64,000 nt of DNA from Owenia fusiformis (Eukaryota > Annelida > Polychaeta > Sabellida > Oweniidae): positions 22,120,822-22,184,821 of the forward strand of contig CAIIXF020000008.1 in the NCBI GenBank assembly GCA_903813345.2, in the 5' to 3' direction. The notes beneath the pieces are model-generated. The model saw only the letters and a list, made by a program, of their open reading frames with translations, was not told the DNA's origin and made no database searches. Position numbers and translations under genes: made by a program. How positions within the stretch are numbered: the stretch's first letter is position 1; each line of letters starts with the position of its first letter. This document shows positions 35,422-47,200 of this stretch, one piece after another.

Positions 35422-35845
35422 CGAACTCCAATGCAGTGTCTCGGTATAGACACTGCGGCGGGCAGACGAAGAAAATCCCCAAAATTTGGGGAAAATAGTT
35501 CCCTTTTTCATCAAATATGTGGTCAATTTTCACACAACTTATAAAATATGTACTCATAAATGTTCCCCAAACATTATTTTGTCAAAATATTTCAAAATTA
35601 TTGAAATATGAGAAGAAATCACCGCGGAAGGAATTCTGAGTAAAAGTTGTGTTGATAATAGTTTACCGCACGTGTTGTTTATCAGTTAATACGCGCAATT
35701 CAACCAATGAAATTGTCTAAATTTAACAATCACGCGACCTGAGCATGGGACTAGAACCAATCACGTCAGTTGTTTATTAGAAGTTACCATGCTTACGGTG
35801 AGATACCTGCCCGCCGCAGTGATATTATCACTGCACGGGAGTTCG
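35422..35845. mobile_element. MITE with 9-bp target duplication (Mutator-like)
   Basis: The ends CGAACTCC(A/C)(A/G)TGCAGTG and the complement GCACGGGAGTTCG, with an inner CACTGCGGCGGGCAG pair, form inverted repeats of about 45 bp. CATTTGTAG occurs on both sides (35413-35421 and 35846-35854). A 9-bp duplication suggests MULE-type transposition. No coding capacity. Confidence 0.75.
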
Positions 35846-36139
35846 CATTTGTAGAAGTAATATGATCAAGACTAGACATTTAGTGACGTAATAAGTGCTC
35901 TGTCTAGAACCATGGGACAAAATCAAAATGTACATGTATATGATAAAATTAACTATTTGTATTCTTGAAACTTTGTATGTGCACGCATTATTAATCCTTG
36001 GTGATATTTGCAAAATATAGAAAAATTGGTTTCAAACTGTAAAATGGGAGACTGAGCCACTACTTAATGAACACTGTAATTCAGATTTGAGAACTACTTA
36101 GGCTATGACTCAAATTTCACGAGTAATTTACTGCATTTA

Positions 36140-37175
36140 TTATCCCATCGAACGAAGTTCGGAGGGATATAGGGAACGCCTCCGTCCGTCCGTCCGTCCG
36201 TACGTACGTCCGTCCGTACGTACGTCTGTCCGTACGTACGTCCGTACGTCCGTCTGTCCGTCCGTCCGGGCAATAACTCAAATACCGTTGGCCCGATTTT
36301 GTTCATATTTTGTACACATATACCTTATTGGGGTAGAAGTTCTGCTCAAAAGCCGATTTTCAAAATGGCCGCTCATTTCAAAATGGCGGCCATTTTAGTG
36401 CCGATTTTACAGTAATTTAGGTGCAATATGTAAAACTGTTATATCAATATGTTTTAAATGTAAAAAAATTATAAAGGACATTAATAATGCTACAAATGTA
36501 GATATTAAAGAAGCACATGGCAGCCATCTTGAAAAATGGCGGCCTTTACTCGTCATTTTACGATCTTTGCTATAACTCAAAAAATAGTGGAGTGATTTTG
36601 TTCATATTTGGTATGTGAATACTATAAGCATTGTACACTGTCTAAAGACACTTTTGGTAGAAGGCGGCCATTTTGAAAAATGGCCGCCATTTTAACGTAT
36701 TTTACTATAACTCGAAAAGTAGTGGAGCGATTTTGTTCATATTTGGTATGTGAATACTATTAGCATGGCACACTGTCCTATGACACTTTTGGTAGAAGGC
36801 GGCCATTTTGAAAAATTTTATGAAAAATGGCCGCCATTTTAACGTATTTTACTATAACTCGAAAAGTAGTGGAGCAATTTTGTTCATATTTGATATGTGA
36901 ATACTTTAAGCATGGCACATTGTCTAATAAAACTTTGGGGAGTAGTCGGCCATTTTGAAAAATGGCCACCATTTTTATGTGTGTTATTTTACAAGTATGT
37001 GTGCGATTTTTCAAAAATTTTAGAGGTGGCTACTGAAAAGCATATTATTTCTTCTGATGACAACTTGGCTAGTGAGCAACCATTTTGAAAATGGTGGCCT
37101 TTCTGGTGTGTTGTTTTATGATATTTGCTATTCGTTTGTAAAAATGCCAGCCATTTCTGTTCGATGGGATTCGCT
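36140..37175. mobile_element. Element with CCGT microsatellite and ATGGCCGCCATTTT arrays
   Basis: It starts ATCCCATCGAACGAAGTTCG, runs through a (CCGT/ACGT)n tract (36178-36268), then carries imperfect units of about 130 bp. These contain TTTTGTTCATATTTGGTATG and GCGGCCATTTTGAAAAATGG. It ends GTTCGATGGGATTCGCTACG. The tips ATCCCATCGAAC and GTTCGATGGGA are inverted. Partial relatives lie at about 55900-56140 and from about 63875 to the window end. Confidence 0.7.
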
Positions 37176-37504
37176 ACGCTTTGGCGTTGCCGTTGTTCTG
37201 GTTTATTTTTTATTACAAATTGTATACTATTCCAATGTTAGTTTTTTTGTATTTTCAACTTATCTTTGTGTAGGCATTTATTATATAATGTGATATCGTA
37301 CCTCTATTTTAATTAAAAGTAATATTCTCATTTATAAAAAGCATTAGGCTTTAATATGTTCAACTAGTAAGGTTCAATGAATACAAAGTTTATAATGCTG
37401 TACACAAAGCAATAGCCTTTAAGCATCAGTGTTGATTGCCAAGTTTTAGCTGATAGAAGGTTTAATACGCTTGAGTGAATACCAGTACAGAATCATGTTA
37501 TTCA

Positions 37505-37682
37505 GAAATCATACACTAATCCCACTTTTTATTGTGTTCGATTTGCACATTTTCAGCCAATGACAACTTTGTAATAACTTGTATTTGAATATACACCAAT
37601 CCCACTTTACATTGTGTTCAATTTGCACAATTTCAGCCAATGACAAGTTTGTAATAATTTGTATTTGAATATAAACCAATCG
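37505..37682 (+). repeat. Two-copy tandem repeat (~90 bp)
   Basis: The block CCAATCCCACTTT...GTGTTCRATTTGCAC...CAGCCAATGACAA...TTGTATTTGAATATA occurs twice in direct order. Nothing coding. A 16-bp hairpin (ATACCAATGTGCAGTT) lies further on at about 37865-37900. Confidence 0.7.
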
Positions 37683-38939
37683 TAATTTGTGAGCTCCTAA
37701 AGGGACATATTCCTTTTAGCATGAGTGTAATACTTGATTTCCAATATAAAAGCTACACCTAGATTTATTTCAATCAGTCCCAACATTTTGATACAAAGTT
37801 TTGCTGCAGTAGGAGTTACAACAAAAACAGTGTGAGATGAACATGTAAAGCTGCCAACATAAAATACCAATGTGCAGTTATCAACTGCACATTGGTATAT
37901 TTAACAATAAAGACAATTTTAAACCTACAATACGTGTTATTGATCTATACGCACATACGTCCACCTTCCAAGTGTGCTACAAAAATTTATTACTTGAATT
38001 AGTTGTTATCAACAAATTATGCATAATAATATGCATATACATTGTAGCATTATTTTTCCACATTGTAATGTTTGTATTTTTATGATTATTGACTTATCTT
38101 TGTGGAGGTATGGAAAGAAACACATTGTACCAGTTAAATGGTATTAATATCTAGTGCCAACCCTATTATTTAATGTTAGACAATTATGGTAAAAATAAAT
38201 AAATATTAAAAACAATTAAGAATGCTCAAATTTTTATCCTCATATGCCCTATGGGAAAACAAGTTCTGCTCAATAATCACATTTCAAAATACCGGCCGCC
38301 ACTTGAAGTAGCCATTATATTATATGTTCCATCCTGAAAACTTGTCTGTAGTCCTGTCATTTCATTGATTGAAGTTATATTAAGGGATGTTTCTTGGTAT
38401 GAAAACTGATTTTTCTCTAGCCTAAAGCTGACTGTTTTACCTATACTTCTGTATTTTAGGTACAATATTGTTAACCCTGTGTCTTGCTTCTATATAAATG
38501 AAGTGACTCATTTGGTTATTTTAGCCTATTTCATTCACCCACAAAAAATTAATTAGAAGATATCATGCAATGTTCAAGTCAATGGCAGCGAGCAAAACTA
38601 TGAATTGAGAAATGCCAGTTACAAGCACAATTGTCAATAACAGGAGAGGGCCTTGAAAGTTAATACAAAATTTGGACAGTCAAATGCCAAAGTCTATATC
38701 GAGGTCAAATCTTTGTTGATCCTGATTTTACAATCCTTACTGTTTGAAATTAGGTCAAAAAGAAAGTAGGTCAACAAAAAAGTTCACCAAATTCAATGAT
38801 ATGGGTATAGCGTAACAATAAGAAATTTTCACAGGGTTCTAAATCTAAAATGAATATTGAAGGTCAAAATCATCCCAAAGGCCAAGGTCAAAATCTAGGT
38901 CATTACCTTTGACTATAAGCGAATACTTTCCCCACGAGA

Positions 38940-39500
38940 AGTATCTAATGTAAACCCTACATAGAGTAATACATAGTAGTTTGAGACAAAAAACCATGCA
39001 CAAAAATAGAGTGATAAGGAGTTCATAAACTCAAGAGCGACATGTAGGAGCTGACCACAATGGACTTCATGCACAAACACTAGAGTACAGTAGTTGGAAT
39101 GATAGGTGCTGAGCACAAAGAGTGACCAACACAAGCTGGACACAATGGACCTCATATGCCTGTATGCATAAAGTGACCAGTAGGAGCTGAACACAGTGAA
39201 CCTCATACACACATGGCATGAACTTGAGTTGCTAGCCAATTACTTGCAACATCAGTGAAGCCCTTGGAAGAAGGTAAGTGTGAATGATAGGGGTTGGGCA
39301 CAATTAACCTCATACTTTTAAAGTGACCAAAGAGGCTATGCACTGGCAGGTGCTGGGCACAATGTACCTCATATACATATAGAGTGACCGATTGGAGCTG
39401 AACACCATAGACCTCACAGACATCAAGTGTCTGATAAACCTGAACACAATGGACCTCGGATGCATAGTGTGAGTTGTAGGAACTGAACAGAATGAAACAC
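38940..39500. repeat. Degenerate minisatellite AGCTGAACACAATGGACCTCAT
   Basis: About seven to nine diverged units of roughly 55-65 bp, built from AGTGACCAATAGGAGCTGA and ACACAATGGACCTCATA phrases. The open frames on the minus strand here follow the repeat and are not genes. It ends about 200 bp before the XPO5 start codon. Confidence 0.65.
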
Positions 39501-39708
39501 ATTGAGGTTTAGCCATGTTGGACATTAACACCATTTTCTAGAGATTTTGAATTCAAAATTAATTGACAAATTAAAATGGTACAAAAAAATTTTCGACTTC
39601 GTATTTCGTGATTCATGAAACGCCATTATTGATAAAAAAAATTTAAAAAAATGTGAGTTTCATTTCTTTTTTATTTAAACAAACGGTGTGTCACCAAGTT
39701 TCGACGGT

Positions 39709-42700
39709 ATGTCTTCTGAACTGGAAATAGTTTCACAACAACTTGTAGCAGCAGTTGAAGCTGTAATGAATCCGATATCACCACAGGATGTAAGATTGGA
39801 AGCTCACAAGGTTAGTCCATTTTACTGTGCTCAATTATCACCCACTTGATATAAAATACATTATTTACGTCTCTAATTGCTTATATTCTCTTCTATGTTG
39901 TATGTTTGGTTTGGCTTTGTTGATCCCCTATTTCCCAATCCCATCTTGCAAGACCTCAACTTTGTGTGCATGATTTCAGACTTAGACTTCAAGGATATGT
40001 AGTCTCTTAGGCATTTGTCATTGATCTCAGAATGTGTTGCTTTCATTATAATCTGAATTTTCTTGGAGCTGTTGTTGGGTTTAAATTCCATGCTATAAAT
40101 TTATGAATCACAAATTCTGGATTGATTGAAACCAATTTTTCTCGATAATGTCCGACAGATAAAGTGGTCACCATAAATAAATGACACCTGGATTTTCTAT
40201 CACCATTTCCAGATCATATTGATTTGAGACCAAATCATCCACTGATGTATAGCCTCTTGAAAATTCTCTTCTTTTGACATGGGAAACTTCAGCGAATCCA
40301 GGTGTCATTTATTTATGGTGAGCATTGTACTTGACAGTAATGTGAAGACACCTTACCTCAAACGATTCAACATTTTGTGCTAAATCTTCATTTAGCGATG
40401 AACGTGGCTAATCTGATCGATTTCTGAAATTTATTTTTGCATTTGCCATTTGTGTCTGTGTCTTTTTGTCAAAATTGTGGTTGAATAAATTGATAATGAA
40501 TATAAAATAATGATAATATTAAATAGAGAATAACATACTGTATGAGTCCTTTAGTGTACTTGTCAATGTCGTTTTGTTCAGTGTCTTCAATGGAGGATTA
40601 TTCATTAACACGATTTTCCATTTCGATGTAACTGCAATCTGAACAAAACTGGTGCATGTAAACAATGTTATAAAATTGTGGTTGAATAAATTGATAATGT
40701 ATAATTAATAAATAATGATAATATTAAAGGCCCACTTTGTGTATTTTCAACATTTTTTGGCAAATTTAAGACTTACATTTGAATTTCATAGTATGTCCAG
40801 TGTATTGATAAGAACCTTAACTTTCATTTGACACCAACAACAGCTCAAATGGACCACATCAAAGCTTACAATAAATTATCAAAAATTATTTATGATCTTT
40901 CAAGCTTTATACAAGTTTTTATCAATGTCATTGAAAGATGGCAAAGTTGTTTGTATTAATTTTACATGATACATTCATTTTTATAAAAGTGTCGCCCTCT
41001 TTTAAATCAACAGTAATCTAAAACATGCACTTTGTTTAACATGTGCATGCATGTCTAATGATCTCTAAACTTCAAATGCTTTTTTCTATGTGAGTTTTTT
41101 TCCTGGTTCAATATTAAAGCAAATCAAACTTTGTGTCATATTTGAGCGAGTGTGTGAGTAACATGTTTCAATGATTTTTTTTAAAATTAAGCATAACATA
41201 CTGTATGACTCGTTTAGTGTACTTGTCAATGGCGTTTTGTTCAGTGTCTTCAATGGTCCGGAGGATTATTCATGAACACAGTTTGCCATTTAGATGTCAC
41301 CGTAATCTGAACGAAACTGGTGCAATGTAAACAACTTTATATACTTTGTAGGCATCTGTAAAGGTTGCATGTTAATCCTTCAGTTGATTTCTTAATACTA
41401 ATATCCCCTTGAATTTATTCAATAACAGTTTTGTCAAAAGTTATTCTATATTTAGTATTGTTAGATACATGTAGATGTTAATTTACATTAATTATATAGA
41501 GGTTATTTAATGGGAGGTTTTTGATACAGGGTATATCTGAGGGTAATACAAGATAGGGACCGGGGGTTGATATATTGTATTTACCGAGGGATATACCCTG
41601 TTTCAAGAATCGAACATTTGATAACTGATTTATCCTATACTTAAGTCAAGTAATAATTACAAAGTATAATTACAATCAAAACATGAATATTTAATCTCAA
41701 TTTGAAGTTCTTAACATTTATTGTTTTATTTAAATCTACAGCTTTTAATATTTAACAGTATATGAAATTAATCTCTCCAATTGAGCCAAAAAGCAACGAA
41801 CAAAATTCTTGGGGATTGCTGATGAGCAGGTGATATATATATATCTCCCGCTCACCTCAGTGGGAGATATATATATTTTCACTTGCTTCAGATATCAATT
41901 TGTTATTACCTATAACACTACTAAGTATAGGATAAATAATGATTTAAAGATTTCATAGTGTCATATTAATTTCCAGTTTATAGAGGAGTTCAAGGACACA
42001 TCCCCACATTGTGCACCATGCAGTCTGTTGCTGGCAGACAAGTCTAGGGCACCTGTTATACGTCATATTGGTCTGCAGCTCTTGGAGCATTGCATAAAGT
42101 AAGTGTCCACATGCATGTATTGTTTTATTGTAGAGTCGAAGAGTTTGGCCTTTTTTCTGAGAAACTTTATTTCCCTGCGCAACATTCAGTCTGCCTCTTC
42201 GACCCACTGCTTTGACCCCTGTTGATTGTAAAATGTGAGTTGCCACTATGACTCTTCATGAAATGAATCTGATGTTGTAGCATTCCTAAGTTATATGTCA
42301 ATGTTTATTGATTTGATGGTTTTATTGAGTTAAACACTTTGTGTTCTTTGTGCTTTTGTGTTCTTCAACTCAATTTTTTGATGAGTTTTTTTATGAGTCT
42401 GTCATGCCAAAATTAACATTTCATGGTATAATATTAAGAGTACTGTTCATTGAAGCATCTTAAGCATGGATCCACTTGTCACTCTTTCCTACTGTTATTT
42501 TGGTTATTTGAGGAAGTTTTGCATTTTCTTGAAGCTGTTGATTAGTTCAAACCAATCCATCTGTTATCAAGAACATAGGGAGTAGCAGCCATGGCCTTTA
42601 ATGGGGTTTCATTCTGAAATGAATCCCAGGTGCTCATAAAAGCGTTATATCCTACTCATTTAAACTCAATGCCCAAGTGCAGTTAGAAGTGTCTCAATAT

Positions 42701-44240
42701 ACAGTTACTCAAGATCCCACTCAAGATAGACAGTACAAGTACTTTACTCCAAGCATAAAAAATATTTTGTAATATTCAAATGTAAATCTGAATTTTCAAG
42801 TCATAAAATCCTGTTTCTCATTTTAGGTTCAAGTGGAACAGCCTTAGCAATGAAGATAAATTAGCTATTAAAGATAATGCCATGCAGCTTATAGCAACAG
42901 TGAGTATACTTCACTAAACTACAATATCATCAGATTTGGTGCTTTCTGTATTTTGGGATGTACTTGGAGATGTAAATTACAAATTATTTCATGATGGAGA
43001 TCATATCATCTTGCTATCAATGAGTGCATATTTCCATTCCCCATGATTGGATATAACGTGATCTGTAATATTCTACTTCAGATTGAATTTCATTGAATTT
43101 TCTATGTTTTAATTTTTAATCCAACCTGTATTGTAGGGAATGTCAGTCTGGTTGATGACATCACTTCATTGTGACATCAATGGGTGAGAGAAAAGGCTGA
43201 AACTTATTGCCTGCATATTCACTACATGCTTCTGTAGTATAATTATGTAATATTGCATATTTGTATTTCATCCAGGGCACCCACAATATTCTCGTAGAAG
43301 AGGCACATATCAAAGATGTGTTGTCACGCATCATGGTAGAGATGATCAAGAGAGAATGGCCCCAACAATGGCCTACCTTACTACAAGAGCTTGACAAACT
43401 CTCACAGATGGGGGTAAATAATTTGTCTTCTGTACAATATGTTAATTATAATCACATGTTATTTGTACTGAAATTTGGTAATAGTTCTTGAATAATGGAC
43501 AAACTTCTGATATTGTGAACTTACTGTTATGATGCAAAATATTTGGAAATTCTCAATTTGTGCAATTTCGTGTGAAGAAAATAATGTTTTGTAATGGGAA
43601 CATCTAGCAAAATATGAATATGTTTTGTATAGTTCCATTTCCCATGTATTTGTTAATGCATTGTTTACAATACATGTAGAATACATATTTACAATAATAT
43701 GTGTACATGACTATTCATCACTGTTTAAATCACTAATTTCATTTTAGGACACACAAAAAGAGCTAGTTCTTTTGGTTTTGTTACGGCTTGCGGAAGATGT
43801 TGTGACGTTTCAGAATCTACAGGGACAACGGAGGCGTGAAATTCATCAAACTTTAACATCTTCTATGCAAGAATTTTACACATTTTTCATTGGGATTTTA
43901 CAAAGCAGTGTAAAAAGCTACATGGATTTGGTATGTATTAAACCTGGGAGAAAAAATAAATATTTTTTTCAAATTAATTTATATTCACACATTTTTTAAT
44001 CTTTTAGCAAATATTATCGAAAGATATTATGGAGCATTATAAGCATAAAGTTTGAAAACCTATTTCCTGAGCTAAATAATTGTCAAGAACAGAAGTTGCC
44101 TATAGTGCATGAAAATAGTGCATGAATTTTAAATCATTTTAAATGCTGGAATGGGATGTTTGCTCTTTTTGAATCCCGATACTCTGTATGTCTCATTTTA
44201 AAAACTATGGTCTTGCATACTGCATTTAGACTGAGCATAC

Positions 44241-44273
<33 letters not shown>

Positions 44274-47200
44274 TTTAAATTCATTTATTCATTCTTCATA
44301 CATAACACAGCAAATCATACAAAGAAAAGCTTGACAAGGCAAGAGGATCTTCTGATATGCCTAAAATGAGAATTTTTGAATGAAGTTGATTTGATTCAAT
44401 TACTCAACACCACTGGATTTCCAGATAGATAGAGTCCTATATAATCGTCACAGTCTCAAAAAACATAGTCATTTAAACAAAAATCATTTGTATCCCTTAA
44501 TTCATCTTGCTTGTTTCTTGTCATGAATTTGAAGGTTTGGCACATATTGTTAATTGTTTGTTCTAGAGTTTGTCCATTATTTGTCCATCTCCATCACATA
44601 ATCATAGGCATCCGAATCATACATATGATCCACTCCCAATCCATCAATGAGGCGCATATATCTTTCCCTACATGTTGCAAGGTTGAAGTTGGTAATAGCT
44701 GCTACATCATGTGTTGAAATAGAATCAGTGTTTGTGAGTTTGGAATATTTTTCATTTTCGCATTGTGTTGATTTGTTGTCGGATTGTTTCTTGATGTTGA
44801 CACTGCAACCTCTGTGTTTTTTATCCAAATTGTTTGTTTTAGTGGCGACATGTTGTACTTTTATTTCAGTTGCACTTGATTGGTGTCTTTTTTGTTTCAC
44901 ATCTGTTTGCATCCCAACATTCACTTTTTTTATTCTGTCTCCAGCATTCCGCCCCAGGGGGTTCACTATATATAAACCTTGACGGGGATCCTCGGCGCAT
45001 GTGGGGTACCTTTTTCAACGTTTGGTATGGCAATGGACCCATATTTTAGGATTTGGTATGGGAATGCCCGGAAATTTCTGACTTCTGAGGTATGGCAATG
45101 GTCGGACTTTTGCTCTTCTGGTATGAGAATGGTTGTTGTAGATACGTTAACTAACATTCGTGGTATGGCATTGGTCCAGTAGTTGCAAATTTGAAGTTGT
45201 TTTGGATCGTTTCCCGAAGTATCTTCTTTTCCAGGGCCTTCTTCACTTTTGAATTTTATATGGTATGGCATTGGTCCTACATTTTGACATTTGGTATGGC
45301 ATTGGTCCCATAATTGGGCATTTGGTATGGCATTGGTCCTATATTTGGACATTTGGTATGGCATTGGTCCTATATTTGGACATTTGGTATGGCCTTTGGG
45401 CGTTATTTTGGTTGGTATGGGAACATATTGAAATTTGACAGATTGGTATGGGAACATATTGATATTTGAGGCTTCAGCCTAGGACCCCCGTCGAGTTTCA
45501 TATACAGTGAACCCCCCGGGCATTCCGCAATTGCAATATTGAAGAAAATCCACTGTCATAGTCAGCTTTTTTTGCTGTGTCAGTTTCATTGTTATTGTTA
45601 TTGTTTACAATTTCACTGTTTTCATTAGTTCTGTTTTTAAACAAGTTTCTATTTAGTACAGGCGTAACAGGTGTTGACTGTTCATATGATCCTAGTACAT
45701 TTTGTTCATGGTGTTTAGGTTCACTCAATAGTTTTTTGTTAGAGTTGTAATCACTAATCCTATTAGCATCTCTTATAAGTCTACTTGGTGACTTGGTACT
45801 GGTTTGTGACCTTGGATTGCCAAAATGGTGTGCTTTATATTCCAATGTAATAGTAGTTCCATTGTTTGTTGAATTTATCTTGTATCCTCCTAGAATGCAC
45901 CCTTCCTCTTGTAACTCACTAATTAGATGCTCAACAATCTTGGGAATCATTGTTTCTTTTTATTTTCTGCAATGTTCAATATATTTCACTGATTTTTACC
46001 TTTTTTCACGAGCACTTTTTTCCCCTGTTTCTTTGTTGCTTGACCTACCTACCTTCCTGAGCATACATATATGATTCTGAGAAGTATACACATGAAAATG
46101 AATTTACAGTGACTTTCGAACACAAAATGAGTATTTTGAAATAAAATTCTTATTTCACATATCTATATTTCACTCTGTATTTCAAAAAAGTATATAGGCA
46201 TGCTCCTATAACTATTGTTATAGCCTCCAACCTTTTTTGTGGACAGCGTTCAGTGTCTCTGTAACATGGCATCTATAACAAATTACAATGTAGGTGGTGA
46301 GATTTTGCATGTTAATGCCTTGTATTATTCTATGATGGTATACTTTTTGAATTGCAGAAATCAAATGGTGGAGCAACTGAAGAATGGAAGAGTCACTGTA
46401 AGGTTGGTCACGCTGCATTGAATACTCTAACAGGGTATGTGGAGTGGATCAGTATGACCTACATTATGGAGAATGGTGGTCTATTATTACAATTGCTCTG
46501 TCTCTTACTAAATGATGAGTTTCTGCACCTCCCAGCAGCTGAGTGCCTACTGCTTATTGTTAGTAGAAAGGTAAGTGGCTTTAAATTGAAATTGAAATAG
46601 CTCCTACTTGTTAAACATGATTGTGGTACACATATTATTGAAGAATAATTTACATAGTAATTATGGCAATAATCTACATCATAGGGACTAGGCAAGTTCA
46701 ACTGTTCTATGTAGTCTCATTGGAGATTTCTGGCATCTAGCTGAGAAATGTTTTCATAATTTAAATTTTTCATTTCTGTAATTCAGTGTATGATTACTGT
46801 TTGTCTCATCAGGGCAAGGTTGAGGAGAGGCAGCCCTTGTTGATTCTGTTCAGTGAAGATGCAATGGAAACTATCCTTAAAGCTGTGACGTAAGTTCCCT
46901 CTACATATTTGTTTATTGTATATATTAAGTTGGTGTCATCAGGATACTTTGGAAAATGTATATTTTTTCTACTGTACATGATAAAGTCAATGATCTGTTT
47001 TTGTGAAATTTATATGTTTATATAGTTTATCATGATGGCTAGCTCATTTTATAGAAATCGTTCACTCATTAATGTTATTAGTTATTTTTTAAACATTGTA
47101 AACTTCATGAGGGTTTAAATAACTTTTTCATTTCAACTTACATGTGTAATAAACCTAATGGATGAGACGATAGCTGATATGCTTTCAATAGACTAGATGC

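Noticed and set aside
39203-39502. Minus-strand frames upstream of XPO5 as coding
   Set aside because: They lie in a degenerate minisatellite and repeat its unit; no similarity to any protein that I know.
44577-45950. Two separate small genes on the minus strand
   Set aside because: They are the halves of one frame interrupted by a transposon with a 9-bp target duplication.
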